Origin: an uncultured Clostridia bacterium
Lineage (GTDB): Bacteria; Bacillota; Clostridia; Oscillospirales; Acutalibacteraceae
Direction: 5' to 3'
Assembly: GCA_947165155.1 (NCBI GenBank)
Contig: CAMUZI010000002.1
Span: 1 to 64,000, forward strand
DNA length: 64,000 nt
A program made the position numbers and the translations under genes. Shown one piece after another: positions 48,508-59,077 of this stretch (the first letter of the stretch is position 1; each line of letters begins with the position of its first letter). The notes under the pieces are model-generated. The model saw only the letters and a program-made list of their open reading frames with translations. It was not told the origin of the DNA and searched no databases.

Positions 48508-51500
48508 CTAGTTATTCTGATTGTTTTTCTTGCCTACACGACCAAATTTTAAACTTTTTACATTCTTTTTGAAATCTTCGATAGATACTTTATATTGTCT
48601 GTCATATGGATCTAGTAAAATTACATAATCATCCGTTATTTTGCTTACAGCGTATGCATGCCCTGGCATTATGCTACCTTTATCACCATTAAGAGAATCA
48701 ACATCAAACCATTGTTTAAAGTCAACCTGCGCAGCACGATTAGTTCTATTGAATTTCTTTTTTAATTCTTTTAATACATCGTACCTTTCAGTACTCTCTA
48801 TAGCGCCTGCAGTTTCACCAGTTATAGCCGCATACGCTATACCATCGGTTGCTCCTCCAGTTGCATTCCATATTCCTTTGTAACTATTTTTCCATAATCT
48901 ATCATCAATGACACTTCGATATGTGAATACATCATCAATATTTTGTTGACTAGCTTTTTCTAAACTATCTTTCAATACAACTTCTACACATCGATCTGTA
49001 CGGTAAACAGACATTGCTCTTTCTAAATAATTTGCCCAACATACTTTTGATTCACTTCCAAATTTCACATACATAACAGGGATTTTTATCAAAACAGGAC
49101 ATATGGGTCTAGCGCGCTTCCTTGTTGTGTCTTCATATTCACCACCTAGGTCTTTAGCCCTAAATTCGGCGAGTACTCTGTATAGTCTTACTGTGATTTC
49201 TTTTACGCTATCTTTTATGTTTCCATCTTGATCTACTTCATTTGTTCTTTCCGGAAAACAATCTAATATTTTTCCTGGATTTTTTTCTATTAAACCTAAG
49301 AGTGCAGATGTAAACCAACAAGTTCCTTCCCAAGTTTGTTTTATATCATGTATAGATAAAACTGGCTCTCCACTTTTATTGACTTCCCACATTTTTTTAT
49401 TATTAATTTCTTCATCACTATTTGAACCGTAATCACTACGCGCAATAGACCTATCAATAAAGCTACGTTCTTTATTATTTAAAAGTTCTTTAACCATTAA
49501 TGCCACCGTCCATCCAAGACTCATTCCCGCACGTCCATACCATCCTTCCGTACGAGTATTCGATAAATAGTGTCCAAGGAGCGTTATGTGTGCTTCTCTA
49601 TCACCATTCAAGATTGTATTTAATTGACTCTCATATTCCTTGGTTCCTTGCTGAATACTATTGATATCATCGTACAAAACGCTGGAACACAGACATAAAG
49701 CGTCTATTAACGATAACTGCTCTTTTAGACTTTTCCCGCCTTGATTTTTGGCCACTAAATATTTATCTATATTATTCATATCAATCTTGTATTCTTTTGT
49801 TAACTGATCCCATACCATTTTAATTTTATTAGGATTATCTGAACCATCGATATTATTTCCCTTTGATTTATCCTCCAAACTTTTGAATAGAGATTTTATT
49901 TGATGTACTATAGAGCCACTCAAGTTGTGTACTTTTTTATCATCTACATGTTTTAAATAATCCAACGCACAATCCAATATCGACGATACAAACATCAAGT
50001 AGTTATATGTAACAACAGATACTTTTTTTCTATTTTGGCGAACACTCCAAAAAATATTCTCGTGATCCCCATCGATCGTCAATTGTTTAGACCATGATGT
50101 CATTTGATTTTTAAAATCTTTATCTATTTGGCTATCTTTTTTAATACATAATTCAATTCCTGACTGTAGTTTTTTTAATAATTGCTCTTTAAATTCATCG
50201 CGATTCTTTCCTTTTGCAAATTTATGTACTTCACGAACTTCATCTTTTATTTTTTTCAATTCATCTTTTAATTTTGCAAGATTCTCTGATAATTGTGCAT
50301 TTATTAATTCCTTTAATTTATTCAATCCCTGATTGTATTCATTTGTTATATTAGCTATAGAAGCATTTTGCAGATTGTAAATACAATTATCTATAATGCT
50401 TTTATCGTCTTCGGATCGCAATTGGTTGCGACCATTTTCCAATTCAGTTATATATTTACTACGTTGATTATTCCACACGTTCTCTGTGTTTTTTACATTT
50501 TGATCCATTTGATTGCTTGCCCATTCGAATTCCGACTTTGTAAGGATGTTATTCGGATTTATGTTATTATATACACTCATTTTAATCACTGTATCATTGT
50601 TATATTTTTTAAGAATTTCTTTTTCTTTATAGGATAATCTTGAGCGCACCATAACATCTTGACCGTGCTGTATTGTTTTTAAAACTTTGTCGCTAACTTG
50701 CAGCCCTTTATTCCAAATCTCTCGGACTTTTTGGGCCATTTCAAAATATACTTCTTTTGCTTGTTCGTTATTTGTTACTTTCCAATATTTTTCGTTTGCT
50801 TTTTCAAAATATTGATTCGATTCTAATGTGATCTTAAAATCATCCTCCATTTTTTTATAAGTTTGCTCTAGTTCTTCTTTTGTCCAGACATTTGCATAAT
50901 TAACAACATATTTTTCTAAATTTTTTATCAATATATCTTTGCATTGTGGATTACTAGATTCAACCTCTTTTATAATATTGTTGAACTTGCTTTTTAACTT
51001 AGGCTGAATTATCTCAACTTGAACAGAAATGAATTTACTATAGATATTATCATTGATTCTAAAACCTATGCTTAAATTATACATCGAACGAAGTTCTTTA
51101 GCAACTTCGAAATATTGTTCTTCTTGTTGTTTGCTTAAATTTGATATTTTATTTTCTAAACTTCGAACAATGCTACTACGAATTAAATTTAAACTGTCAG
51201 TATAATCTTTATCCCATTTAATTTGAAGACTCAACATAATTGCCTTGTTAATTCTTTGATTAAGTTTAACCCATCCTTTTACCTTGTCTATATCTTGTTC
51301 ACCTTTTAAGGTTGCCAAATCTTTCTTTAGACAGGCATCATAAAGACTAACATATTCATGCCAAAGGTTATTATTATTCAATGAATACAACCAAAATTTA
51401 CCATCATTTGGATTCATTAATTTATCTGCCATATCGTAAACAATTTTAGATCCTTCATCTGTAATGCTTTTTATTTTGATGCTTTTAATTTTTGATTTAA

Positions 51501-53481
51501 AATCGTTAAATTCTTTAATAATTGCTTCGAGTTTGCTCATATTTTGACTGAATTCATCTATTTTGTCTTTTAAGAAATTCGGTTCTATTAGTGGTTGGTG
51601 AGTTTTGATTTCTTCTTGAATATAAGACAAATTTTGCTTGTAATTTTGCATATTTTCAATTTTAGTTGTATCATTGAACCTATTTCTTAAGTTTTGTTTT
51701 AAATTTTCAACATTTTTTTGATTTTTGTCAACTAGATTATTTCTTATACCAAGAATTATAGTCTTAATATTTCCAAGTAACTTCTTTTCCTCGACTTCAT
51801 TTAAAAGATTATCAACAGCATTTATTTTTTGACAAACTAACTCTAAACTCTCATCCTTCATTTTTTGAATTTGATCAAGTTTTTGTTTCACCTCACCGGT
51901 TAGTTTTACAACATTTTCATACTCTGTAAGCCTTTTTTTTATGTTCAGATCTATTTCAAATTCTAAACCAGTACTTTGTTTCATATTTTGTAACTTATCA
52001 ATATCGTTATTCAGTTCATTTAAAGCCGCAGAATAAATCGCGTATTTATTAATATCAGGAAAATCGTCACCCGGGTGCAAAAGCTTCTCTATTCTTTCCC
52101 GCACACCACGCCGTAAATTTTCAAATTTTACACTATTTTCAATTTTTTCAATACGTGACATTAAGGCTTCACTGTTTTTACACACTTCATCTTGTTTTAA
52201 ATATGTTAAAGAATCTTGGAAAATTTTACATTTCTCCGGTAAGCTATGAGGCGCACATTCATATACAATTTCCATTTCTTTGAAATTAACTAAAGCCTGA
52301 TCCAATTTTAGTGCATTCTCAAACTTTGTTTTCGATGTATCTCCCTTTACTTTACACGCGTATATACCTTTTTCTAGACTATCTCGCAAAGTCCAACCAC
52401 CACTATTGGTAGGATTTTTATATTCCACGTTTGGATTTTCGATTTTTGCATAAACTACTTTGACTGCATCATTAGCATATTTGATGTATATGTCGAGATC
52501 TTTTCTAAAATGTTCAATTTTTTGTATGGTTTGTTCACATATTTCTTTAGCTTCTTTACACTTTGGTATGTTCTCATTCCAACCCTCAGTTTCGCCAGAT
52601 ATTTTCTTGGATTCATTTAATAATGCTTCTTCATCCTTTTGAGAATAATGATCATGTATACATTCGACCACATTTCTACATTTCAATATAAAATCATTTG
52701 CTATCTTTTCTATTTTAGCTTGGGCAGTTATTTTGTCTTTGATTCTGGATATTTTGTTGTTTATTTCTTCTTTATCCTGATCTTTGAATGCCTTGTTATT
52801 GGCCAAGTCTTGGTGCTTACCTTCGATAATTTTTAAAGATTTATTTAATTCATCGGAACTACCTGATTTGTTGTTTAAACTACTAATTTGATCTTTTAAA
52901 TCATTAACTGCTATTTGCGTTTTCAATTCGTTTAAATGATTTTCAAATTTACTTTTTTCTTCTTCACTTAATTCTCCTAGTATTCTGTCATCTTTATGAC
53001 CGCCTTCAAAAATTTCAACAACCTGTTGATCCAATTTTTTATCTTCACTTTGATGATTAAGCAAGTATTTTATTTTGTCAACTTTTTCCAATGTAGTTTC
53101 GCAATTTTCTTGTTCATCATTCTGATTACGTTTGTTTTTACAATTATTCCCATGCAACTCAGAAAATATCTTCCTTAAGTTACTATTCCAACCGGAATTC
53201 CATCCAACGTCTCTACCTTCAGCAAGTATCTGAACTTTGTCTTTAATATTTTTGGCATTCGTTAAATTTATATACATGGAATAAAGTCCCTTAATTTTTT
53301 TATCCTGTTTAAGTTTATCATTTCGTGTTTTCAAAACATCCTCGATTGTATTGATTGCAAGCCGAACCATTTCCTTTTCCTTAGGATGTTTCTCATTTTT
53401 CAATTTTTTTTCCAAATCTTCCCATTTTTTGTTTTCATCAGATTTCATATGATGATTAAATAACCACTGAAATATTCCCAT
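48508..53481 (-). CDS. Giant (~1657 aa) coiled-coil protein with C-terminal calpain/papain-like cysteine protease domain
   Basis: Long charged helical region, then SIHDIKQTWEGTCWFTSALLGLIEKNPGKILDCF (candidate Cys) and GHAYAVSKITDDYVILLDPYDRQYKVSIEDF (candidate His). Confidence 0.75.
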   Translation of the reverse strand: MGIFQWLFNHHMKSDENKKWEDLEKKLKNEKHPKEKEMVRLAINTIEDVLKTRNDKLKQDKKIKGLYSMYINLTNAKNIKDKVQILAEGRDVGWNSGWNSNLRKIFSELHGNNCKNKRNQNDEQENCETTLEKVDKIKYLLNHQSEDKKLDQQVVEIFEGGHKDDRILGELSEEEKSKFENHLNELKTQIAVNDLKDQISSLNNKSGSSDELNKSLKIIEGKHQDLANNKAFKDQDKEEINNKISRIKDKITAQAKIEKIANDFILKCRNVVECIHDHYSQKDEEALLNESKKISGETEGWNENIPKCKEAKEICEQTIQKIEHFRKDLDIYIKYANDAVKVVYAKIENPNVEYKNPTNSGGWTLRDSLEKGIYACKVKGDTSKTKFENALKLDQALVNFKEMEIVYECAPHSLPEKCKIFQDSLTYLKQDEVCKNSEALMSRIEKIENSVKFENLRRGVRERIEKLLHPGDDFPDINKYAIYSAALNELNNDIDKLQNMKQSTGLEFEIDLNIKKRLTEYENVVKLTGEVKQKLDQIQKMKDESLELVCQKINAVDNLLNEVEEKKLLGNIKTIILGIRNNLVDKNQKNVENLKQNLRNRFNDTTKIENMQNYKQNLSYIQEEIKTHQPLIEPNFLKDKIDEFSQNMSKLEAIIKEFNDFKSKIKSIKIKSITDEGSKIVYDMADKLMNPNDGKFWLYSLNNNNLWHEYVSLYDACLKKDLATLKGEQDIDKVKGWVKLNQRINKAIMLSLQIKWDKDYTDSLNLIRSSIVRSLENKISNLSKQQEEQYFEVAKELRSMYNLSIGFRINDNIYSKFISVQVEIIQPKLKSKFNNIIKEVESSNPQCKDILIKNLEKYVVNYANVWTKEELEQTYKKMEDDFKITLESNQYFEKANEKYWKVTNNEQAKEVYFEMAQKVREIWNKGLQVSDKVLKTIQHGQDVMVRSRLSYKEKEILKKYNNDTVIKMSVYNNINPNNILTKSEFEWASNQMDQNVKNTENVWNNQRSKYITELENGRNQLRSEDDKSIIDNCIYNLQNASIANITNEYNQGLNKLKELINAQLSENLAKLKDELKKIKDEVREVHKFAKGKNRDEFKEQLLKKLQSGIELCIKKDSQIDKDFKNQMTSWSKQLTIDGDHENIFWSVRQNRKKVSVVTYNYLMFVSSILDCALDYLKHVDDKKVHNLSGSIVHQIKSLFKSLEDKSKGNNIDGSDNPNKIKMVWDQLTKEYKIDMNNIDKYLVAKNQGGKSLKEQLSLIDALCLCSSVLYDDINSIQQGTKEYESQLNTILNGDREAHITLLGHYLSNTRTEGWYGRAGMSLGWTVALMVKELLNNKERSFIDRSIARSDYGSNSDEEINNKKMWEVNKSGEPVLSIHDIKQTWEGTCWFTSALLGLIEKNPGKILDCFPERTNEVDQDGNIKDSVKEITVRLYRVLAEFRAKDLGGEYEDTTRKRARPICPVLIKIPVMYVKFGSESKVCWANYLERAMSVYRTDRCVEVVLKDSLEKASQQNIDDVFTYRSVIDDRLWKNSYKGIWNATGGATDGIAYAAITGETAGAIESTERYDVLKELKKKFNRTNRAAQVDFKQWFDVDSLNGDKGSIMPGHAYAVSKITDDYVILLDPYDRQYKVSIEDFKKNVKSLKFGRVGKKNNQNN

Positions 53482-54189
53482 TAATCTCACCACCCTTTTA
53501 TAAATATCACTTCTGTGATTGTTCGGAATTCATAATTTTTTTTTATCACAAATAAGCAAAAAGTGCAAATTGTCGATATAACAAAATAATTATCGCCACC
53601 GATTTCAAGTTCTTTGAGTTTGTTTTTAATGCTTTTAGAGGTAACTTTTGAAGATATGATATTTCTTAAAATATCAACCAATCTCTGGTTTTTTCGCTTA
53701 TCTTCTTTGTTTTTACGTTGCACTTCATTTGACCTTTATTGCACCTTTTTTCCCATTTATTTTATTTCTCGAGCTTCCCTCGAGCTATTGGCATTAAGTT
53801 GTTATTGTTCATGGCCCCTCAAAGACTTATGGTTACTGGGTTTGGAGGCATTTTCCGAATTTTCAATTTTGTTCATTTTTTTGCATTCAAACTGTCGATG
53901 AAAATCACCTATTATTTTTATCATTTCAATCACCCTTTCTTTACAAAAAGAAAATATCTTCCAAAAAGGAAGATATCTCGCAAGTTCAGTTGAAAACACT
54001 AGAAACCATGCAAAATTTGTATACATACAATTCTCGCATTCTAGTATCATATTACATCTGATCGTTTCAAAATGTTACAAATCGTTTCAAAAACTCTCAA
54101 AATTATGAAAGTACATAATTGATGAATAAATTTCTAAAATAGATTTCAAACGTATATTTACCTTAATTTCTGAATTTCCTCTTCTGATA

Positions 54190-54350
54190 AACCGCCAATG
54201 TAGTTACATCCGCAATTTTTAAATTTATACTTTTGTTTTCCCCTCATAAATCTATTTTTCACTTTTTCTTTTCGTCCACATTTTGGACATTCTTTCTCTT
54301 CTATCACGTCTTACATTTTACATCATCTATTTACTTTTAGCAATATCTGA
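54190..54350 (-). mobile_element. Decayed IS1-type 5' fragment
   Basis: Reverse strand: MIEEKECPKCGRKEKVKNRFMRGKQKYKFKNCGCNYIGGL-like reading; terminus tttacttttagcaatat. Confidence 0.7.
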
Positions 54351-54781
54351 TTTTTTTTTTAAAAAAGTAAAACAACAATTTGGTAACACAAAATCGCCAC
54401 CTAGTCTAATCCATTTATCCATCCAACCAAAATCAGACTAACTCAAAAGTGCAAATTCAGTGGCATCGAAGCGTACTTAATTTCAGCGAATATGTATTAA
54501 CATAACAAAATTGTTTTTATAACAGTTATAACGTTATTCAAAGCGAACGCATAAAAAAGTACATAAAGTATATTAATTTTGAAAGCTCCAAAATGGAGTA
54601 ATTTCCAACTTATTTTAAGAAATATTTCCCAAAATATTGGGCCAAAAACAAAGCAAACTGTATAGATCAGTTAAAAAAATAAACCGCATATTTGGGCAAA
54701 TATCAAAATCGTCGTCTACTATGTATCTATCTTCATCGTTTCTCATATTTATGGACTATAACAAAAAGTCAGAGGTCAAGT

Positions 54782-55409
54782 ATGGGGTTAGGAAGAATAT
54801 CTGTTAACGTTTATGGTCAAAGTGTAGGGAGAACCTATCGAGGGAGCAAGTGTTTCAATAATAGATTCTGAAACTAAAAATACGATAGAAAATTTTTTTA
54901 CTAATACTTCTGGAAGAACAGATTCCCTCGAACTTGATGCTCCTCCAAAAGAGTATTCAATGGAACCTAACGCTCCAAAGCCGTATAGCACTTGTGATAT
55001 AATCGTTAAAAAAGAAAGTTATGAAAATTTATCAATAAACGGAGTCCAAATATTTGCAGATTCTTTATCCATCCAAAACGTTTATTTGAATTCTCAAAAC
55101 AGTTCATCTGAAGTTTTTGCGATTCCAGCACATAGTTTATACGAAAATTTTCCTCCAAAAATTAAGGAAGATTCCATAAAACCTAACCCTAACGCCTCTG
55201 GATTTGTCGTTCTTTCAAGACCAGTAATCCCAGAATACATAATTGTCCACGATGGTATCCCGTCAGATTCTTCTGCTCCAAATTACTGGATTCCATATAA
55301 AGATTACATAAAAAATGTATGCAGCAGTGAAATATACCCAACTTGGCCTTACGAGTGCATGGTTGCAAATATTCTGGTTATAACATCACTTTTAAGTTGT
55401 TTTCAGTAA
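54782..55409 (+). pseudogene. SleC-like spore cortex-lytic protein, frameshifted and truncated
   Basis: MGLGRISVNVYGQSVG / (shift) / EPIEGASVSIIDSETKNTIENFFTNTSGRTDSLELDAPPKEYSMEPNAPKPYSTCDIIVKKESYENLSINGVQIFADSLSIQNVYL...PVIPEYIIVHDGIPSDSSAPNYWIPYKDYIKNVCSSEIYPTWPYECMVANIL then aberrant tail. Confidence 0.82.
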
Positions 55410-55924
55410 TAATCTATTCAATTTTAGCAATGCCGATCAAGGACTGCTAAAAATGGACAGGAATCACAAACTCTCACATCCAAAAAAACAAAATTGAAAA
55501 CCTGTTAGCCTATCTACCTCAATTTTTTTTCAAATGGCATGTTTGGATATATTTTGTTGTATTTATCCCGTTTTTGCAATGCCCTAATCAAAAAGAACTA
55601 ATTCATCTTTTGGTTTAATATTCGTAAATTCTTAATTAAGATCGGAGTAATAATAATCAAATTCAGATATGATAGTATATTTTGATTTTTAAAATATTTT
55701 TTTTTGTTGACTTCCCTATTTGTTTACTTATTTGTTTGCACAATATACTTATACATGTTAACAAAGATAGATATTTGATATATTCGAATCTTAATTTATT
55801 TAATATTGAAAAATCAAACCAAATAATTTATCACCCAAATCCGTATTGTATTGAAATTTTAGGATTGCTTATTTGCGTTTGTTTGGTGTAGAATAAATAT
55901 GTAGTTTGGTCGTGAGGTATTGAT

Positions 55925-57223
55925 TTGAGTAATAGAAGAATAGTTATCAAGAGTAGTAAACCTTTATTCGGTGAGGTGGCTGTTGCGGGCGCTAAAAACT
56001 CTGCACTTGCGATTTTACCTTCGGTTGTTCTAGTTGGTGAAGTTTGTAGAATCGAAAACGTTCCTGACATAAGTGATGTTTCACTTATGTGTAAGATACT
56101 TTCGAAAATAGGTGTGAAAATAAATATGATTTCCCCAGGGTGCATTGAAGTCGACCCTAGGTGCATTTCTAGTGTGTGCGCCGATTTTGACGAGATTAGA
56201 TATATGCGTGCTTCTTATTATCTGATTGGTGCTTTGTTAGGAAGATTCGGGAAAGCACGTGTTTCCATGCCTGGCGGATGTGATCTTGGCTTACGCCCTA
56301 TGGATCAGCACATAAAGGGATTTGAAGCTCTAGGTGCAAAGTGCGAAATTTCTGGTGGCATGACTAATGTAGTTTCCGATCGATTGGTCGGAAACCGTGT
56401 TTATTTGGATATGGTTTCAGTTGGGGCTACCGTAAACATAATAATTGCTTCAGTTAAAGCTAAAGGTACTACTGTTATTGAGAACGCTGCAAAAGAACCT
56501 CATGTGGTGGATTTAGCGAATTTTTTGAATAGTTGTGGTGCAGATATTAGGGGTGCAGGAACCGATGTAATAAGAGTAAATGGTGTTTCGAAACTTCGTG
56601 GAACCACCTATCAAATAATACCGGATCAAATTGAAGCTGGAACTTATATGATCGCTTCGTTTGCTACTAAGGGGAACGTTCTTATAAAAAATGTCATAAC
56701 AAGGCATCTAGAATCTGTTTCGGCAAAGCTCATGGAAATTGGTGCAAATATCGAGTACAAAGAGGATACGTTAAGGGTGTCATATGACGGTAAGTTTAAT
56801 CGATGTAATGTAAAGACTATGCCGTATCCTGGATTTCCGACCGATATGCAACCGCAGATGGTTACTTTGCTCACCAGATGTAAGGGTACAAGTATGGTTA
56901 CGGAAGGAGTTTGGGATAGTCGTTTCAGATATGTTTCTGAACTTCGTCGTTTAGGAGCGCAGATATCCGTTGATGGACACTTAGCAGTGATTGAAGGCGG
57001 AAATGATTTTATCGGAAATTGTGTCAAAGCGCTTGATTTGCGGGCTGGGGCAGCACTAATAATAGCTGGATTGTTTGCGTCAGGAGTGACTACTATTGAA
57101 AATATACATCACATTGAGAGAGGATATGAAAATATAACGGAGAAATTATCATCATTGGGAGCTGATATAAGAGTTGTTGAATCGTCAAATAATAGAAAGT
57201 GTTATCATGTTTTAGGAGCATGA
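55925..57223 (+). CDS. murA: UDP-N-acetylglucosamine 1-carboxyvinyltransferase (TTG start)
   Basis: KPLFGEVAVAGAKNSALAILPSVVL...MPGGCDLGLRPMDQHIKGFEALGA...GYENITEKLSSLGADI. Confidence 0.96.
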   Translation: MSNRRIVIKSSKPLFGEVAVAGAKNSALAILPSVVLVGEVCRIENVPDISDVSLMCKILSKIGVKINMISPGCIEVDPRCISSVCADFDEIRYMRASYYLIGALLGRFGKARVSMPGGCDLGLRPMDQHIKGFEALGAKCEISGGMTNVVSDRLVGNRVYLDMVSVGATVNIIIASVKAKGTTVIENAAKEPHVVDLANFLNSCGADIRGAGTDVIRVNGVSKLRGTTYQIIPDQIEAGTYMIASFATKGNVLIKNVITRHLESVSAKLMEIGANIEYKEDTLRVSYDGKFNRCNVKTMPYPGFPTDMQPQMVTLLTRCKGTSMVTEGVWDSRFRYVSELRRLGAQISVDGHLAVIEGGNDFIGNCVKALDLRAGAALIIAGLFASGVTTIENIHHIERGYENITEKLSSLGADIRVVESSNNRKCYHVLGA

Positions 57224-57345
57224 TTTTTTTGTTGTACCTTCAAGTTCTCATCGAGATTGGTGGATATTTTTTGGTTTTTTTTGTTTAAATGTTATAATTG
57301 ATCATGTTCAATCTTATTTTGCCAAAAAAATGAGGAGGGGTGATG

Positions 57346-58686
57346 ATGAAAAAATCCATTCCTTTATTAGTTGCATTAGTTAGTGCTGTATCTCCTGCGA
57401 AGGTTGATGCTGTGAAAAATATCAGGATAAGAAATTCAAATTTTGGAAAAAAAATTAGAAATGATCTCGATAATAATCGACGTTTTAGAAAAAGATTACA
57501 TAGGAAAGGATTCGGAAATAGTGCTTCAATAGGTAGTAAGTATTCATATGATAAAAATGTCATCTTGCGTGCCAAAAAAATTGTTGCAAATAATCCCGGT
57601 GGTAAATGGCAAGTTAGAAAAATAAATGGTAAAGAAGTTGCTATCTATGTTGTTAGTGGTGTCACTTTAATTTCTGTTCCGCTTATATATCTGTTAGCAA
57701 GACCAACAACAAAAGGCAAAATTGGTAAACAGTTTGATTCGCTTATTATTCCCGGTATTACAGATTTTTTTGAAAACTATGATTCAATGTCCAAGTTTTT
57801 GAAAACCAAATTTCCAAAAGCAGTCAATATACTGAAGAAACAACCGGCATTAACGACCCTTGACGCTAAATCAGATGTTATGATAATCGGAGATGTTCAT
57901 GGTACAACTGAGGTCCTAAAAGAGTTAATTCCTAAGATTTCGGATTTTTTAAATGAAAATAATACAAATTCGGTTGTGATTTTGGGTGATTTCATTGATA
58001 GGCATACTGAAGGTAGCGATGCTAGCATTTACGCTGTTTTTTATTTTTCTTATCTTTTGAAAAAATTTCCAGGTAGATTAAGAATTCTTAAAGGAAACCA
58101 TGAAGATGTAGTGCATGGACATATGGGTAGTTTGGGACCTGAAGGTAGTGACTGGTGGTGTGATAGTTTGCAAGAGTTTATGTACGAGTTACCCATTGCT
58201 TGTATTATTTTTCATAATGGTAAGAAATATTTTGCGGTTCATGGTGGAATTGATGACCGATTAGAGATAAATAATAATAACAACAGTAATTTGAAAAAGC
58301 GGTTATTGAAGAATAAAGAGTTGACTCGTGACAAAGATATTATTGATACTTTAGAATCGAGATTGATGTGGAATGATTTTTGGGATAGTTATGAAGGTTA
58401 TACTAATGATAAAAGAAGGAATCGTTGCTCTGAAGAGAAAACATCTAAGTTTCTAGAAAAACACGGCTTTTCAGCAATTTTTAGGGGACATAATCCATTC
58501 GAAAAACCTGTGTTAAGGACTGAAAAAGGAAAACATGTTGTCACAGTTCATTCAAATTCGGTGATCGGTAAGCATAAAAGGCATGAATTAAATGCGAGAA
58601 TTGCTTATATTAAGGATAATGACATAAAATTAGATTATTTTCTTGATGATAAAGTTATTGATATAAAAGATTGGGACAAATCTTGA
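57346..58686 (+). CDS. PPP-family metallophosphatase with signal peptide and TM
   Basis: IIGDVHGTTEV, VILGDFIDRHTEG, LKGNHEDV, FAVHGGIDDR; N-terminus MKKSIPLLVALVSAVSPAKVDA; TM VAIYVVSGVTLISVPLIYLLA. Confidence 0.88.
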   Translation: MKKSIPLLVALVSAVSPAKVDAVKNIRIRNSNFGKKIRNDLDNNRRFRKRLHRKGFGNSASIGSKYSYDKNVILRAKKIVANNPGGKWQVRKINGKEVAIYVVSGVTLISVPLIYLLARPTTKGKIGKQFDSLIIPGITDFFENYDSMSKFLKTKFPKAVNILKKQPALTTLDAKSDVMIIGDVHGTTEVLKELIPKISDFLNENNTNSVVILGDFIDRHTEGSDASIYAVFYFSYLLKKFPGRLRILKGNHEDVVHGHMGSLGPEGSDWWCDSLQEFMYELPIACIIFHNGKKYFAVHGGIDDRLEINNNNNSNLKKRLLKNKELTRDKDIIDTLESRLMWNDFWDSYEGYTNDKRRNRCSEEKTSKFLEKHGFSAIFRGHNPFEKPVLRTEKGKHVVTVHSNSVIGKHKRHELNARIAYIKDNDIKLDYFLDDKVIDIKDWDKS

Positions 58687-58954
58687 AAGATGATAGAAAG
58701 TAACAGCGAGATCTGGGATCTAAATAGGGTTTAGATCCAATCTTTTTCTGTTGTTAACCAAAATCTATAAAATATCCCATTTTTTCGATGTCTCTCCACC
58801 CTAGTGTAAAATAAAAAGTTTAACTAACACGCAATCGCTAGAATCTCCAGCATTGCAATTCCAATAAGAAGACAAAATTTCTAATTTTCATTGTTTTTAC
58901 CCATCAATTACCAAAAAACAAAATTACTACGATTCATTAGAAACTCAAAAGATA

Positions 58955-59043
58955 TGGTGCTGGTGGCCGGACTCGAACCGGCACGACCTTTGACAGTCGA
59001 GGGATTTTAAGTCCCTTGTGTCTACCTATTCCACCACACCAGC
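58955..59043 (-). tRNA. tRNA-Leu (anticodon UAA)
   Basis: Minus strand GCTGGTGTGGTGGAATAGGTAGACACAAGGGACTTAAAATCCCTCGACTGTCAAAGGTCGTGCCGGTTCGAGTCCGGCCACCAGCACCA; long variable arm. Confidence 0.96.
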
Positions 59044-59077
59044 AAAAGAGCACAGAACATCTGTGCCCAACTCATAA

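Noticed and set aside
53487-54050. Short minus-strand ORFs 53487-53723 and 53802-54050 as a functional operon with the giant protein
   Set aside because: Plausible RBSs but no recognisable domains; too weak to name.
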